From: Actinomadura syzygii
GTDB lineage: Bacteria > Actinomycetota > Actinomycetes > Streptosporangiales > Streptosporangiaceae
Direction: 5' to 3'
Length of the DNA stretch: 64,000 nucleotides
Assembly (NCBI RefSeq): GCF_008085905.1
Contig: NZ_VSFF01000004.1
Location: 186,001-250,000, forward strand
Under the pieces are notes generated by a model. It ran no database searches. It was not told the origin of the DNA and saw only the letters and a list, made by a program, of their open reading frames with translations. Numbering within the stretch: position 1 is the first letter of the stretch; each line of letters starts with the position of its first letter. The position numbers and the translations under genes were made by a program. Shown in pieces: positions 1 through 6,896 of the stretch.

Positions 1-474
1 GATAAATCAACACCCCGCGCCTTCTTCAGAGGCCCCAATGAGTCCGATTCAACACGGGCCCACCCCAACGCTCGGCGGTCTACGAACTCTCCGCCGACAA
101 GTCACCGCATCCGCGCGCAGCTCGACCCGGCCAGCCACTCGCGCCCGCACTCCCGGACACGCCGACCGAACCACCGTCTCTCCTTGAACACCTTCACGGG
201 GAGGGCGTCGCCCCGCGCCACCTTCACCCGGAGCACGGCACACATCACTGCAAAACCGCATGAGCTCGCATCCGCGCCGTAAGAGGCACACCGCGATTCC
301 GCCCCGACCACCCAACCAGCCCAAGCACCATGCACACAGCACACGCCCGAACCACGCCAGATCACCCCTCCCCGGAACCGTCACAACCTCACGCTGAAGA
401 CTGACTTCTCAAACCCCTGGGACGCGACACAGACACCTACAGAGAGTTTTTGATGAGTCACATTTAGTGATGGC
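1..474. other. Non-coding stretch at window start
   Basis: No open frame here has a plausible start, ribosome-binding site or protein-like composition. The longest frames on the minus strand are rich in Arg, Gly and Cys, which is typical of GC-driven shadows. The last 50 bases before 480 are noticeably more AT-rich and may hold the promoter of the secreted-protein gene that follows. Confidence 0.5.
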
Positions 475-537
475 ATGTGGATGCTGCCCCGACCCGCGGG
501 CGGTCCAGTACCGCCCCTACCTGGTAAGGATCCCGCC

Positions 538-969
538 ATGCCTCGAATCCAGCGCGTCATGTTCGCCCTGACCACCGGCGTCACCGCCGCCACCGTCGCG
601 GCGCCCTTGGCGGCTCACCCCGCCGGGGCGACCCCAGCGAAGACCGCTCCCGTCCAGGCTGCGGAGTGCGCGTCTCAGTACCCCCAATGGATCGGAACCT
701 ACGTCGGCACCCTGCACGAGAAGAAGTTCACCATCGTCATGCAGCCGGGTGAACAAGCCAGCTATGAACTGACGGGCGTACAGAAGGGCACGATCAGCGC
801 TCGGCTGGAGAAAGCTGGTGTCGATGCCTGGTGGATCCTGTTCGGTGGCAGCAAGCTGGACGTCGGCTTCTGGCCGTACTGTTCCGGAGGAAAGGTCACC
901 AAATTCCAGGTGAAGACGGAGTTCGGAGTACGCGCTGACACCTGGGTGACGCGCCAGCAGTCCCAATGA
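538..969 (+). CDS. Small secreted protein of unknown function
   Basis: Encodes 143 residues. The start is the ATG at 538, chosen because AAGGA at 526-530 sits seven bases upstream; an in-frame ATG at 475 lacks a comparable site. The N-terminus has a Sec-type signal peptide: positively charged MPRIQR, a hydrophobic Ala/Val/Thr core to about residue 25, and an Ala-rich cleavage zone near residues 27-35. The mature part is about 105 residues with two cysteines (CASQYP near residue 42 and PYCSGG near 117), compatible with one disulfide, and a run of short strands such as KKFTIVMQP. No enzymatic motif is visible. It stands alone, followed by decayed DNA. I do not recognise the family; secretion is the only supported statement. 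Confidence 0.75.
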   Translation: MPRIQRVMFALTTGVTAATVAAPLAAHPAGATPAKTAPVQAAECASQYPQWIGTYVGTLHEKKFTIVMQPGEQASYELTGVQKGTISARLEKAGVDAWWILFGGSKLDVGFWPYCSGGKVTKFQVKTEFGVRADTWVTRQQSQ

Positions 970-1394
970 CCCGACCAAGGACGAGCCGCTGACCCCGGAG
1001 CAGATCCGCCAAGCCCGCGCCCTGCTCACCCAGCCCCTGCGGCCTGGCACCACCGGTCCCCCGAGATTAGGGGCGAAAGGTTCTCATTGCGCCGGGTTGG
1101 GTGCGCGCCACCGTCACCAGCGGAAACACCCGCTGACCTGTCCGATGAGGCAAGGGAGCCATCGGACGGCGCAGGCGGCCGAGTGCCGCCGGATCCCGCT
1201 GATGGCAACCCGCTGTGAACCTAGCGTGGACCGAACATTTCACCGACAATAGGGATCGGCCCCGGGGAGGCCCGCCGCCGCGCTCCGCAGCCCACCTCAG
1301 GGGAAGACGTCAGACGAGATGGCCGCCCCTTCGGAGGAGGCGACGCCTTCGGAGCCCGCCTCTTCCGAGCCTGCGTGCGCGTGGTGGGAGGGCG
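970..1394. other. Decayed DNA between secreted gene and pseudogene
   Basis: No intact gene. Just after the previous stop, one plus frame reads LTPEQIRQARALL (about 989-1027), which resembles the linker before the C-terminal helix-turn-helix of serine resolvases, but the DNA-binding segment does not follow. It may be a resolvase scrap; this is a weak inference. Confidence 0.3.
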
Positions 1395-1998
1395 CTGCCA
1401 GCCGACCCCGCCTGCGTGCTGGTGCAGGGGGCGATGTGGCCCGACTTCCGGCGCGCGCTAACCGGCGTCCCGCACGACCCCGCGGGGCCCGATCCGCACC
1501 GTGCGACGCGGGCGCTACTCGGACAGGCCGAGTACGTCACCGCTCCGCCCGGGTTCACCGCCGCACAACTAACTGCCTGGTTTCCCGACGCGCTGGACGA
1601 GCCCACAGCCCAGCGCCGGCGTCTGCCCGGTCCGCTGGTCGAACACCGGCCCCGCCCAGTGAGCCGAACCCGCCCCATCGGCTGTACCGACTCGCCGACT
1701 ACCTCGAACAACATGCCCGCGCCGAACGCGCCTACCTCTGCTCCAGCACTTTCTGGACCGAGGCTGCTCACTGCGCCTCCACCTCCGACGACCTCGCCGT
1801 CATCGGAAGGGAGGCGGAGAAGAGAGGCCGCTACCGGCACGCCGCACACCTGTACCGGCAGGCTGTCGACGCCGGAAGCATCGCCGCGCTGAGTCCCTGG
1901 CCAGGTGGCGGGAGCAGACCGGCGACCGCGAGAGTGCGGAGCGGCTCCGCCGCTTCGGCCTGACCGCCGCCGGGGACGCCGAGGAGCCCTTGACCTAG
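1395..1998 (+). pseudogene. Decayed copy A of P-loop/helical-repeat ATPase gene
   Basis: Fragments in two frames match the better preserved copy at 32200-33794. The first frame has GAMWPDFRRALTGVP and LLGQAEYVTAP (about 1395-1590), the sensor region after Walker B. A deletion then joins TAAQLTA directly to WFPDALDE. After about 1660 the reading passes to another frame carrying HRLYRLADYLEQHARAERAY and the TPR-like segment RYRHAAHLYRQAVDAG, ending with RRFGLTAAGDAEEP and TAG at 1996. Walker A and B and the whole N-terminus are absent. With a deletion, at least one frameshift and no start it cannot make the protein. It lies directly upstream of a tRNA-Pro 3' half, as copy C does. Confidence 0.75.
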
Positions 1999-2217
1999 TA
2001 GTCCGTTCAGGGCCGGGTTCAGGCACCCCGACCAACCCATGACGCTCCTTCCATCTCTCCCCTCCCCCGGTTCGTGTCACAGATCGTGCGCCTGGCCGCG
2101 TGCCCCGTTGCCGTGCCGCGCGGCTGCCTCGGCGTGGATGGTCAGACCCGGTGGGCAAGCAGGCTCAGTAGTCAGGTGATGGTGGCGGCGGTACCCGCGG
2201 CGACCGCACCACGCGAA

Positions 2218-2255
2218 GGCCCCGGACAAGCGATCTTGCCGCGACGTCCGGGGCC
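2218..2255. repeat. 10-bp stem inverted repeat (copy 1)
   Basis: GGCCCCGGAC at 2218-2227 pairs perfectly with GTCCGGGGCC at 2246-2255 across an 18-base loop. The same hairpin recurs at 46606-46645, in the same position relative to the decayed ATPase gene and the tRNA-Pro 3' half. It could be the terminator of the ancestral ATPase gene, although no T-run follows. Confidence 0.7.
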
Positions 2256-2348
2256 CGAAGAAGGCGAAGCCAGGATGCCTCACGCACCGGTTCCTGGCAC
2301 GCGTTGAACTTGGCCAACGGTCCACCAGAGCCGTCCAGTGACGACACC

Positions 2349-2370
2349 GTGATGGCACAACAGGCACCTT
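2349..2370. repeat. R1 repeat, copy 1
   Basis: A 22-base sequence containing ATGGCACAACAGGCACC. Near-identical copies lie at 29231-29252 and 46738-46759. Copies 1 and 3 follow a decayed ATPase gene and precede R2 plus the tRNA-Pro 3' half. Confidence 0.7.
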
Positions 2371-2464
2371 CCAGCACCCGTCAAAGCCCCACGAAGGTGA
2401 CCGCGAACACCATCGTGACCGTGGCCCTGACAGCGATCGATCACCCCCAATGACGCGCCCAACC

Positions 2465-2600
2465 TGCTGGCCCGCTGTGGGAAATCCGTGGGATGATCAT
2501 GAAGGTCAGACTGCGTCAGACTGGCTAAGGCCAGGTGACCATAAGGGCCTGACCTGCCGATACCTTGATCATTGCAGGTGGGCGAGAGCGTCTTTCATTG
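2465..2600. repeat. R2 repeat, copy 1 (element-side flank of att core)
   Basis: About 135 bases that recur almost unchanged at 46866-46993 and in a diverged form at 33952-34065. Conserved blocks include AAATCCGTGGGATGATCATG, CAGACTGCGTCAGACTGGCT and TACCTTGATCAT. It leads directly into the tRNA-Pro 3' half. The region replaces the 5' half of the tRNA, so it is best read as the end of an integrated element next to its attachment core. Confidence 0.75.
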
Positions 2601-2716
2601 CTGGGGGTCAAGGGGTCGTGGGTTCAAATCCCGCCGTCCCGACAGCAGCTCAGAGGCCGGATCCGAGCCAGTCGGAACCGGCCTCTTTTCGTGCCGAGTG
2701 TCTAACTGAGTGACTA
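2601..2716 (+). other. att-like site: 3' half of tRNA-Pro(GGG) with terminator
   Basis: Bases 2601-2643 match the 3' half of a proline tRNA gene with anticodon GGG: anticodon loop CTGGGGG, the 3' anticodon stem TCAAG, the T-arm GTGGGTTCAAATCCCGC and the acceptor strand ending CCGTCCCGAC. The 5' half is missing. A terminator hairpin and the sequence CTAACTGAGTGACTA (2702-2716) follow. The whole 116-bp block recurs at 5101-5215 with a few differences. Site-specific integration into tRNA 3' ends by tyrosine recombinases is well known, including pSAM2-type elements at a proline tRNA, and an integrase fragment lies nearby. This is therefore read as an attachment-site half, not a functional tRNA. 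Confidence 0.8.
2652..2689 (+). terminator. Rho-independent terminator of tRNA-Pro (copy 1)
   Basis: AGAGGCCGG at 2652-2660 pairs with CCGGCCTCT at 2678-2686, followed by TTTT. It sits just after the tRNA 3' half, as expected for the original tRNA gene's terminator. Confidence 0.8.
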
Positions 2717-3310
2717 CCCCTCCGAGGCGGGGAGGGTGTAGCGGTAGCGGGTGGGCTGGAGATCTGTTTCGTCGGGTTGCCAGGTGGTCCAGTGGCGGCA
2801 GCGTCCCCCGCTGGTCTGGATGGTGCCGTCGGATCGGCGTTGCCAGGTGATCTGGTCGACGACCACCAAATCAGTTCGGGTGGTTCGGGCGTGGGTGACT
2901 TCGTTGGTGGTGAGTTCGACGGTGTCGGCGTTGCCGATAGAGCCTTTGACCTCGATGTGGATCTCTTCGTCGCTTTTGACGGCTCGCAGGCTATAGGAGC
3001 AAACTGCGCCGACGTCGGTGATGTGGTGGTCGGGGTAGAGGTCGCGGGCGCGGCGGACGGCGTGCTCTTCGATGGCTTTGCGTAGGACCGGGTCGGCCAG
3101 GTAGCCGGCGCCGGTTCGCGAACGGGGCCGCCGCGGACGGGCGGACGTACGCCTCGGCGTATTGGCGGCGGGCGTGGAGCGGGTGAGTTCCGCCAGCTCG
3201 GGGAGCAGAGCAAGGATGGCGGCGGGGACCTTGACAAGGTACGCCTGCGCGGTGCGCAGCGGCCGGTTCGGGGAGAAGACGAAGGGGAAGTACAGCGGCC
3301 TATTTGACAT
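2714..3310 (-). CDS. DUF3883 (NOV C-terminal-like) domain protein
   Basis: 198 residues from ATG at 3310, whose first bases overlap the TAG stop of the upstream remnant. Residues about 75-165 match the DUF3883 pattern: GYLADPVLRKAIEEHAV, then DVGA.CSYSLRAV, HIEVKGSIG and TDLVVVDQI. That fold resembles restriction-endonuclease-like nucleases, with EVKG as its active-site-like element, and DUF3883 proteins commonly accompany restriction or other defence genes. The first 70 residues are basic and unstructured. The stop codon TAG lies exactly inside the 15-bp repeat at 2702-2716, so the C-terminus is set by the att sequence and the gene may have been cut there. It is cargo of the 2.4-kb island between the two tRNA-Pro repeats. 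Role in defence is inference. Confidence 0.65.
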   Translation of the reverse strand: MSNRPLYFPFVFSPNRPLRTAQAYLVKVPAAILALLPELAELTRSTPAANTPRRTSARPRRPRSRTGAGYLADPVLRKAIEEHAVRRARDLYPDHHITDVGAVCSYSLRAVKSDEEIHIEVKGSIGNADTVELTTNEVTHARTTRTDLVVVDQITWQRRSDGTIQTSGGRCRHWTTWQPDETDLQPTRYRYTLPASEG

Positions 3311-3630
3311 GTGCTTCCAGGTCACTCTTGATGGCGCGAAGCTGGTCTTCGAGCGGTCGTAGAGCCTGTTGCCCGATCGGGGCGGCCAACGGGGTGTAGC
3401 CGGTCAGCTCGTACCGCCAGGCCCGCGACGCCCGAACTGCTCTCCAACATCAACGACAACAGTCCGCTCTCAGGCTCGGCCTCGACCGCGTACTCGGCAT
3501 CCAGCACTCGACCGTCATCGGCTACGGCTCGCATGCGCCATACCTTGGCACGCGGCAGGGACAGTCTTGGTCGCCTAGCCTGAGTTGGCCAGCCCTGAGG
3601 ACGGCCGAGAAACGTCCTTCGGGGATACAT
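3307..3630 (-). pseudogene. Frameshifted gene upstream of the DUF3883 gene
   Basis: Coding-like stretches occur in two minus frames. The first reads RVLDAEYAVEAEPESGLLSL down to about 3430. The second continues WRYELTGYTPLAAPIGQQA and LEDQLRAIKSDLEAHVK and ends at TAG at 3307-3309, overlapping the start of the DUF3883 gene (ATG at 3308-3310). A single-base indel near 3425 would join them. The overlap shows the two genes once formed an operon. The product is short and has a helical, charged C-terminus; I do not recognise it. A sequencing error cannot be excluded. Confidence 0.45.
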
Positions 3631-4122
3631 AAGCCCTAAGGGCGCGCAATGAGACCGGCTAGTAGTGTGCTAGCAACGCGGCGCGGTCCATTTGCCCGGA
3701 TGCGAGCGACCTACGGGCGTACCCCTCTGACTGTACGCCGCTTCTTCGCTGGCCTCTGGAGCCCTGGGCAGACTCTCTGTACGTCTTCTCAAGGCGGCCC
3801 GAGAACCGGGCCGCACGCGCCGCCGACGCGGAAACCTGGCCGCCGGCCTTAGCTTGGGGCACGGCAGGCGGCCAGGCCTAAAACGGCCGGGTCGGCAGGC
3901 GCGAAGACCAGCAGCTGTTACGAGGCCGCACGAAGACGAGCGCCCAGTCTCACGGGGCTGCGCTACCCACGCCATGTACCGCTGACCGGTTTCCGACGTG
4001 CGCGGCCCGCGCGGGGCCTCGCGACGGGCCAGTGCGGGCAGGCAGGTGCCGCCCGGCCGCCGCACCATGCTACGAGGCCCCGCCCCCACGCAAGTCCGGA
4101 ACCGTCCAGCTTTCCCGTTCAT
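3631..4122. other. Gap within the 2.4-kb island
   Basis: About 490 bases with only Arg/Pro-rich frames on both strands, none with a credible start. I see no repeat or RNA structure in it. Confidence 0.4.
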
Positions 4123-4773
4123 TTATTTCAAAATCGGCGTCTTGCATTTATTTGGCAAGAGTGATTGATCCTTGCACATATACGACGCCAACTCCATATA
4201 CTTCCACTCAAGGTGATTTATATATCCTTCAGGATTATCACTGAAAGAAGTGGCTTTCGCCTTAGCCTCCAACTTCTTTCTATTCTTCAGAAGAAAGGTA
4301 GATTCGGCAACAAATTGATAAGTGTAGTTACGTACGTCGTCGCCCGCATACAAAAGAACGATTGGCGAGGAATCGGCTAGCGATCTCTGAATGCTAGTCC
4401 CATCGGGGGCGTTGGGGCATATATTATAATCATCTTGCCAAACTCCCGAAGGTGAAGGCGCTCTATGTCCATTCTTGCACCAAAGAGACCGTTCATAGAT
4501 TGCTGCTTTTTCGGCAGCAATCAAAAAATCTTGATACGCCTTCTTTCGAGCGTCTCGCTGCTCATCTTCTAGCTTGAAACGTCTTTCCGACCCTCGCTTT
4601 GATTCATCTGCCTTTATGTTGATCTGGGCTACAAAATATGTGCCAGCGCTTGACAATATACTTGCGACAAGTACACCAATGAGCGCAAGCCATGCAGGGA
4701 ACGCTACATTAAATCGAGATTCCTTTTTATCTTCCGCATCTTCGGCCATACCTATAGTGTGGCATAGGATCAT
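4123..4773 (-). CDS. AT-rich single-pass membrane protein, unknown function
   Basis: 216 residues if started at ATG 4773 (GGAAAGG immediately upstream, though close); ATG 4749, beginning MAEDAEDKK, is the alternative. Residues about 24-48 form one transmembrane helix (WLALIGVLVASILSS), followed by a charged helical stretch (residues 55-90, rich in Lys, Glu and Arg) and a C-terminal globular part with five cysteines. Codon use stands out: many A/T-ending codons and clearly lower GC than every neighbour, which indicates recent acquisition. It lies between the two tRNA-Pro repeats, with the DUF3883 gene downstream on the same strand. Actinobacterial proteins of this layout are common but uncharacterised. 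I do not know the function. Confidence 0.8.
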   Translation of the reverse strand: MILCHTIGMAEDAEDKKESRFNVAFPAWLALIGVLVASILSSAGTYFVAQINIKADESKRGSERRFKLEDEQRDARKKAYQDFLIAAEKAAIYERSLWCKNGHRAPSPSGVWQDDYNICPNAPDGTSIQRSLADSSPIVLLYAGDDVRNYTYQFVAESTFLLKNRKKLEAKAKATSFSDNPEGYINHLEWKYMELASYMCKDQSLLPNKCKTPILK

Positions 4774-5100
4774 GATCCTTTCCGGCTGTTGCTCCGAATG
4801 TCTGGAGAACTATGTCTACTCGCTGACTCCTCACGTCTTGAGGCTTAAGTGTCACCCCGCGTGCCGCACCATGCCAGTACAGACGGTGACTTGCAGGGAG
4901 TCGCAGCGGTTCAGAGGAAGTGCCTAAACAGGGATGACCCGCGTCAGAGCGCTTCAAGGGATCATGGTCCGACGTCTTCCAAACTGGGGACCATCTGGGG
5001 ACCACACACTATGCACCCAGGCGAACGAGTTCCTGATGAGCGAACTTCAAACACGCATTCGAAATACCCTCTGATCTGCAAAGATCACTCCCCCGCCGTC
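4774..5100. other. Gap before second att repeat
   Basis: No gene is supported. The sequence is mixed in GC, and no frame has a plausible start. It ends at the second tRNA-Pro 3' half. Confidence 0.4.
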
Positions 5101-5215
5101 CTGGGGTCAAGGTGTCGTGGCTTCAAATCCCGCCGTCCCGACAGCAGCTCAGAGGCCGATTCCGCTCACACAGAACCGGCCTCTTTTTGGCCCTGAGTAT
5201 CTAACTGAGTGACTA
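5101..5215 (+). other. att-like site: second 3' half of tRNA-Pro with terminator
   Basis: Bases 5101-5142 repeat the tRNA-Pro 3' half with a few substitutions in and around the T-arm (GTGTCGTGGCTTCAAATCC), then the same terminator hairpin and the same 15-bp CTAACTGAGTGACTA at 5201-5215. Together with 2601-2716 it forms a ~115-bp direct repeat bounding a 2.4-kb island. The base changes would disturb T-arm pairing, so this copy is not a working tRNA. Confidence 0.8.
5151..5188 (+). terminator. Rho-independent terminator (copy 2)
   Basis: AGAGGCC at 5151-5157 pairs with GGCCTCT at 5178-5184, followed by four further T residues. It is the counterpart of 2652-2689. Confidence 0.75.
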
Positions 5216-5225
5216 GGGGCGACGG

Positions 5226-5501
5226 TCAGGCACCCTCACGCAGGTGCCGGAGTCCTTGCCTCAGCCCGTCGGACGGGCCCGCCTTCTCGGCCTCTGTGAA
5301 GCACGGTGCCCCGTGAGCGTCGTCATGCTGGACGATCAGCACGGCCAGGCCAGCGTTGTCCACGTCGCTGACAGTGAATCCGTGCTCTCGTGCCAGGTGG
5401 ACGAGCAGCCGCTCCCTTGCTAGCCAGTCACCCTTGATCGCCTCGGCGATCTGGTCGTGATCCCGCTTGTGGTCAGTTGGCATCTCCTCACTCTCCCTCA
5501 C
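5226..5501 (-). CDS. Small protein next to the integrase, unknown
   Basis: 91 residues from ATG 5501, or 85 from ATG 5483 (MPTDHKRD). It overlaps the 3' end of the integrase fragment by 14 bases, an operon-like arrangement. The protein is acidic and helical at the N-terminus (DQIAEAIKGDWLARERLLVHL), then has a strand-like AVLIVQHDD. No motif is recognised. It ends ten bases from the att repeat, the position where element-encoded accessory genes are often found. Its role in excision is only a guess. Confidence 0.5.
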   Translation of the reverse strand: MRESEEMPTDHKRDHDQIAEAIKGDWLARERLLVHLAREHGFTVSDVDNAGLAVLIVQHDDAHGAPCFTEAEKAGPSDGLRQGLRHLREGA

Positions 5502-5877
5502 TTGGTTGTGCCTTGTTTTCGGAACTAGGGAAGATGTGATCCATAGCCGTGGCGCCGCCCTCGATTACTGGCCTGATCTGGAGCCGGTAGACCGCCTCTG
5601 TGACTGCCGTCCCGCTGTGCCCGCACAGCCGGGCAATGTCTTCGAGGGCGACGCCGCTATCCGACAGGAGCGACGCGAAGCTGTGCCGCATCTCCCGCGG
5701 CGTCCACTCCGCGGCCGGTAGTCCAGCGTTGGCCAGCATGCGCCGGAACCCGCGGCGGACGTTGTGCGAGTCGAGTGGCGTCCCGACACGTGAGGCGAAC
5801 ACGAGCCCGTGTTCCTGCCATGCCTTGCCAGCGGCCTTCTTCGCGGCGTTCTGGTCATCGGTGGAGGTACGTCCCAA
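5488..5877 (-). pseudogene. Tyrosine recombinase/integrase, C-terminal fragment
   Basis: 129 residues that match the end of actinobacterial phage/ICE-type integrases. Visible are TPREMRHSFASLLSDSG (box II region with its Arg), CGHSGTAVTEAVYR (the His/Trp-position and the nucleophile Tyr) and RPVIEGGATAMDHIF at the tail. The box I arginine, the core-binding domain and the N-terminal arm-binding domain are missing; full proteins are near 400 residues. Upstream sequence to 6020 has no continuing frame. The fragment could not recombine DNA. It lies beside the tRNA-Pro repeat, which is where these integrases normally reside. A second, shorter fragment of the same kind is at 61350-61457. Confidence 0.8.
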
Positions 5878-6191
5878 CCACGCGACCGGTACCGGCAGCC
5901 TGGCCTGTGAGGCTCCATCAAGCGGATTAGTGTCAGTGACAGTCTCAAGCCATGGAAGGACGACATTCGCCTCGGCGCCGTTTGAGGGTCTACTCTTGCG
6001 GGTCGGCGCGTCGATCTAGCCATTGAAGAATCTCTCGGATCACTGCGAGTTGAAGCGCTTCCAGCGCTCGACCTTCACTGCCGCTCACTGCGAGGAATTC
6101 CGCGCGCGTCGAGAGCGGCCGCTCAGCCCTCTGGTCAGCACCGGGGCCATCGCGTGAATCTGCAGCATATTGGCTGCTCAGCCCGGCGCAT

Positions 6192-6206
6192 CTAACCGAG
6201 TGGTTA
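6192..6206. repeat. 15-bp repeat, diverged copy
   Basis: CTAACCGAGTGGTTA differs at three positions from the CTAACTGAGTGACTA found at both att repeats. It sits between the integrase fragment and a methyltransferase remnant and may mark an old junction. Confidence 0.4.
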
Positions 6207-6225
6207 GGATCTTGTCTCGGCCCAC

Positions 6226-6435
6226 TCATCGCGTATCGCCGTCGCTGTGGCCGCTGCCCTCCCGAAGTCTCCGCTCTGCGGCACGGCACAGATCCGCTGA
6301 TCGCTCCACGCCGATGAAGGAGCGGTCGAGGTGCCGGGCGGCAATTCCTGTGGTGGCATCTGCCGCGAATATGTCCAGGACTGTGCCGTCCGGGCGGCAC
6401 CCGGCGGCAACGCAGGTGAGCGGCACACCTCCGAC
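6226..6435 (-). pseudogene. DNA methyltransferase C-terminal remnant
   Basis: About 65 residues of the frame match the end of N4-cytosine/N6-adenine DNA methylases of the type that place the AdoMet motif near the C-terminus. Seen are VAAGCRPDGTVLDIFAADATT, where the family has VLDPF.G.GTT, followed by GIAARHLDRSFIGVERS and a helical end AAERRLREG. The AdoMet motif is altered (IFAAD for PFSGS), and no catalytic DPPY/SPPY segment is found upstream. It is a dead fragment, probably left by a phage or restriction island. Confidence 0.6.
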
Positions 6436-6896
6436 CTGCCGGGCTGACTGTCCACCACCCGAACGGACCCCTTGACCAAACCCAGCCAGGTCTCGTCCCA
6501 CTCGGCACGCGCGCGGGCCTTGACGCTCGGTACTAACGGGGAAAAATAAGCAGAAAAGCCCACCTTGTCGACACTGCCTGGCCTTTCGGGAGTGGGGTCG
6601 TGATCCTTTAGCAGCCGTGCTGGAAGGTATCGGACGATCTATGTGAAACGGCAGGTCCACGGGCTCTTGGCCATCAGGGGAGCTGCCCGGTGGATGATGG
6701 CGGCGATCCGGAGGCGGGAATCCGTGTTGACCGGATCGGGCCGGACGGTTGTGCGGGCGCACCTCTTGCGTGAAAATTAAGTGGCCGCTTACCCTGCTCT
6801 TAATCGTAGCCGAGCGGAACTGTCATTTCCGACAGATGATTGTTTGTCGCCTTCTGTAACCAGAATACTGATTTCACTTGCCTCGGGGGCTGTCTG
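6436..6896. other. Upstream region of the PLD/giant-protein operon
   Basis: No gene is supported. The last 130 bases (about 6760-6896) are AT-richer than their surroundings, and a small inverted repeat CTGTC/GACAG lies near 6821-6836. This is the likely promoter region of the 20-kb operon, but I cannot place a -10/-35 pair with confidence. Confidence 0.4.

Noticed and set aside
989..1027. Serine resolvase tail (LTPEQIRQARALL)
   Set aside because: Match limited to about thirteen residues and not followed by a helix-turn-helix.
2601..2643. Functional tRNA-Pro gene
   Set aside because: The 5' half (acceptor strand, D-arm) is absent at this and the other two copies; only the 3' half is present.
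3670..4122. A 150-codon minus frame in the small island
   Set aside because: Arg/Pro-rich, no ribosome-binding site, no recognisable segment.
5990..6180. Short gene ending LQWLDRRADPQE upstream of the integrase fragment
   Set aside because: The end looks protein-like but no credible start exists within reach; too little to call.
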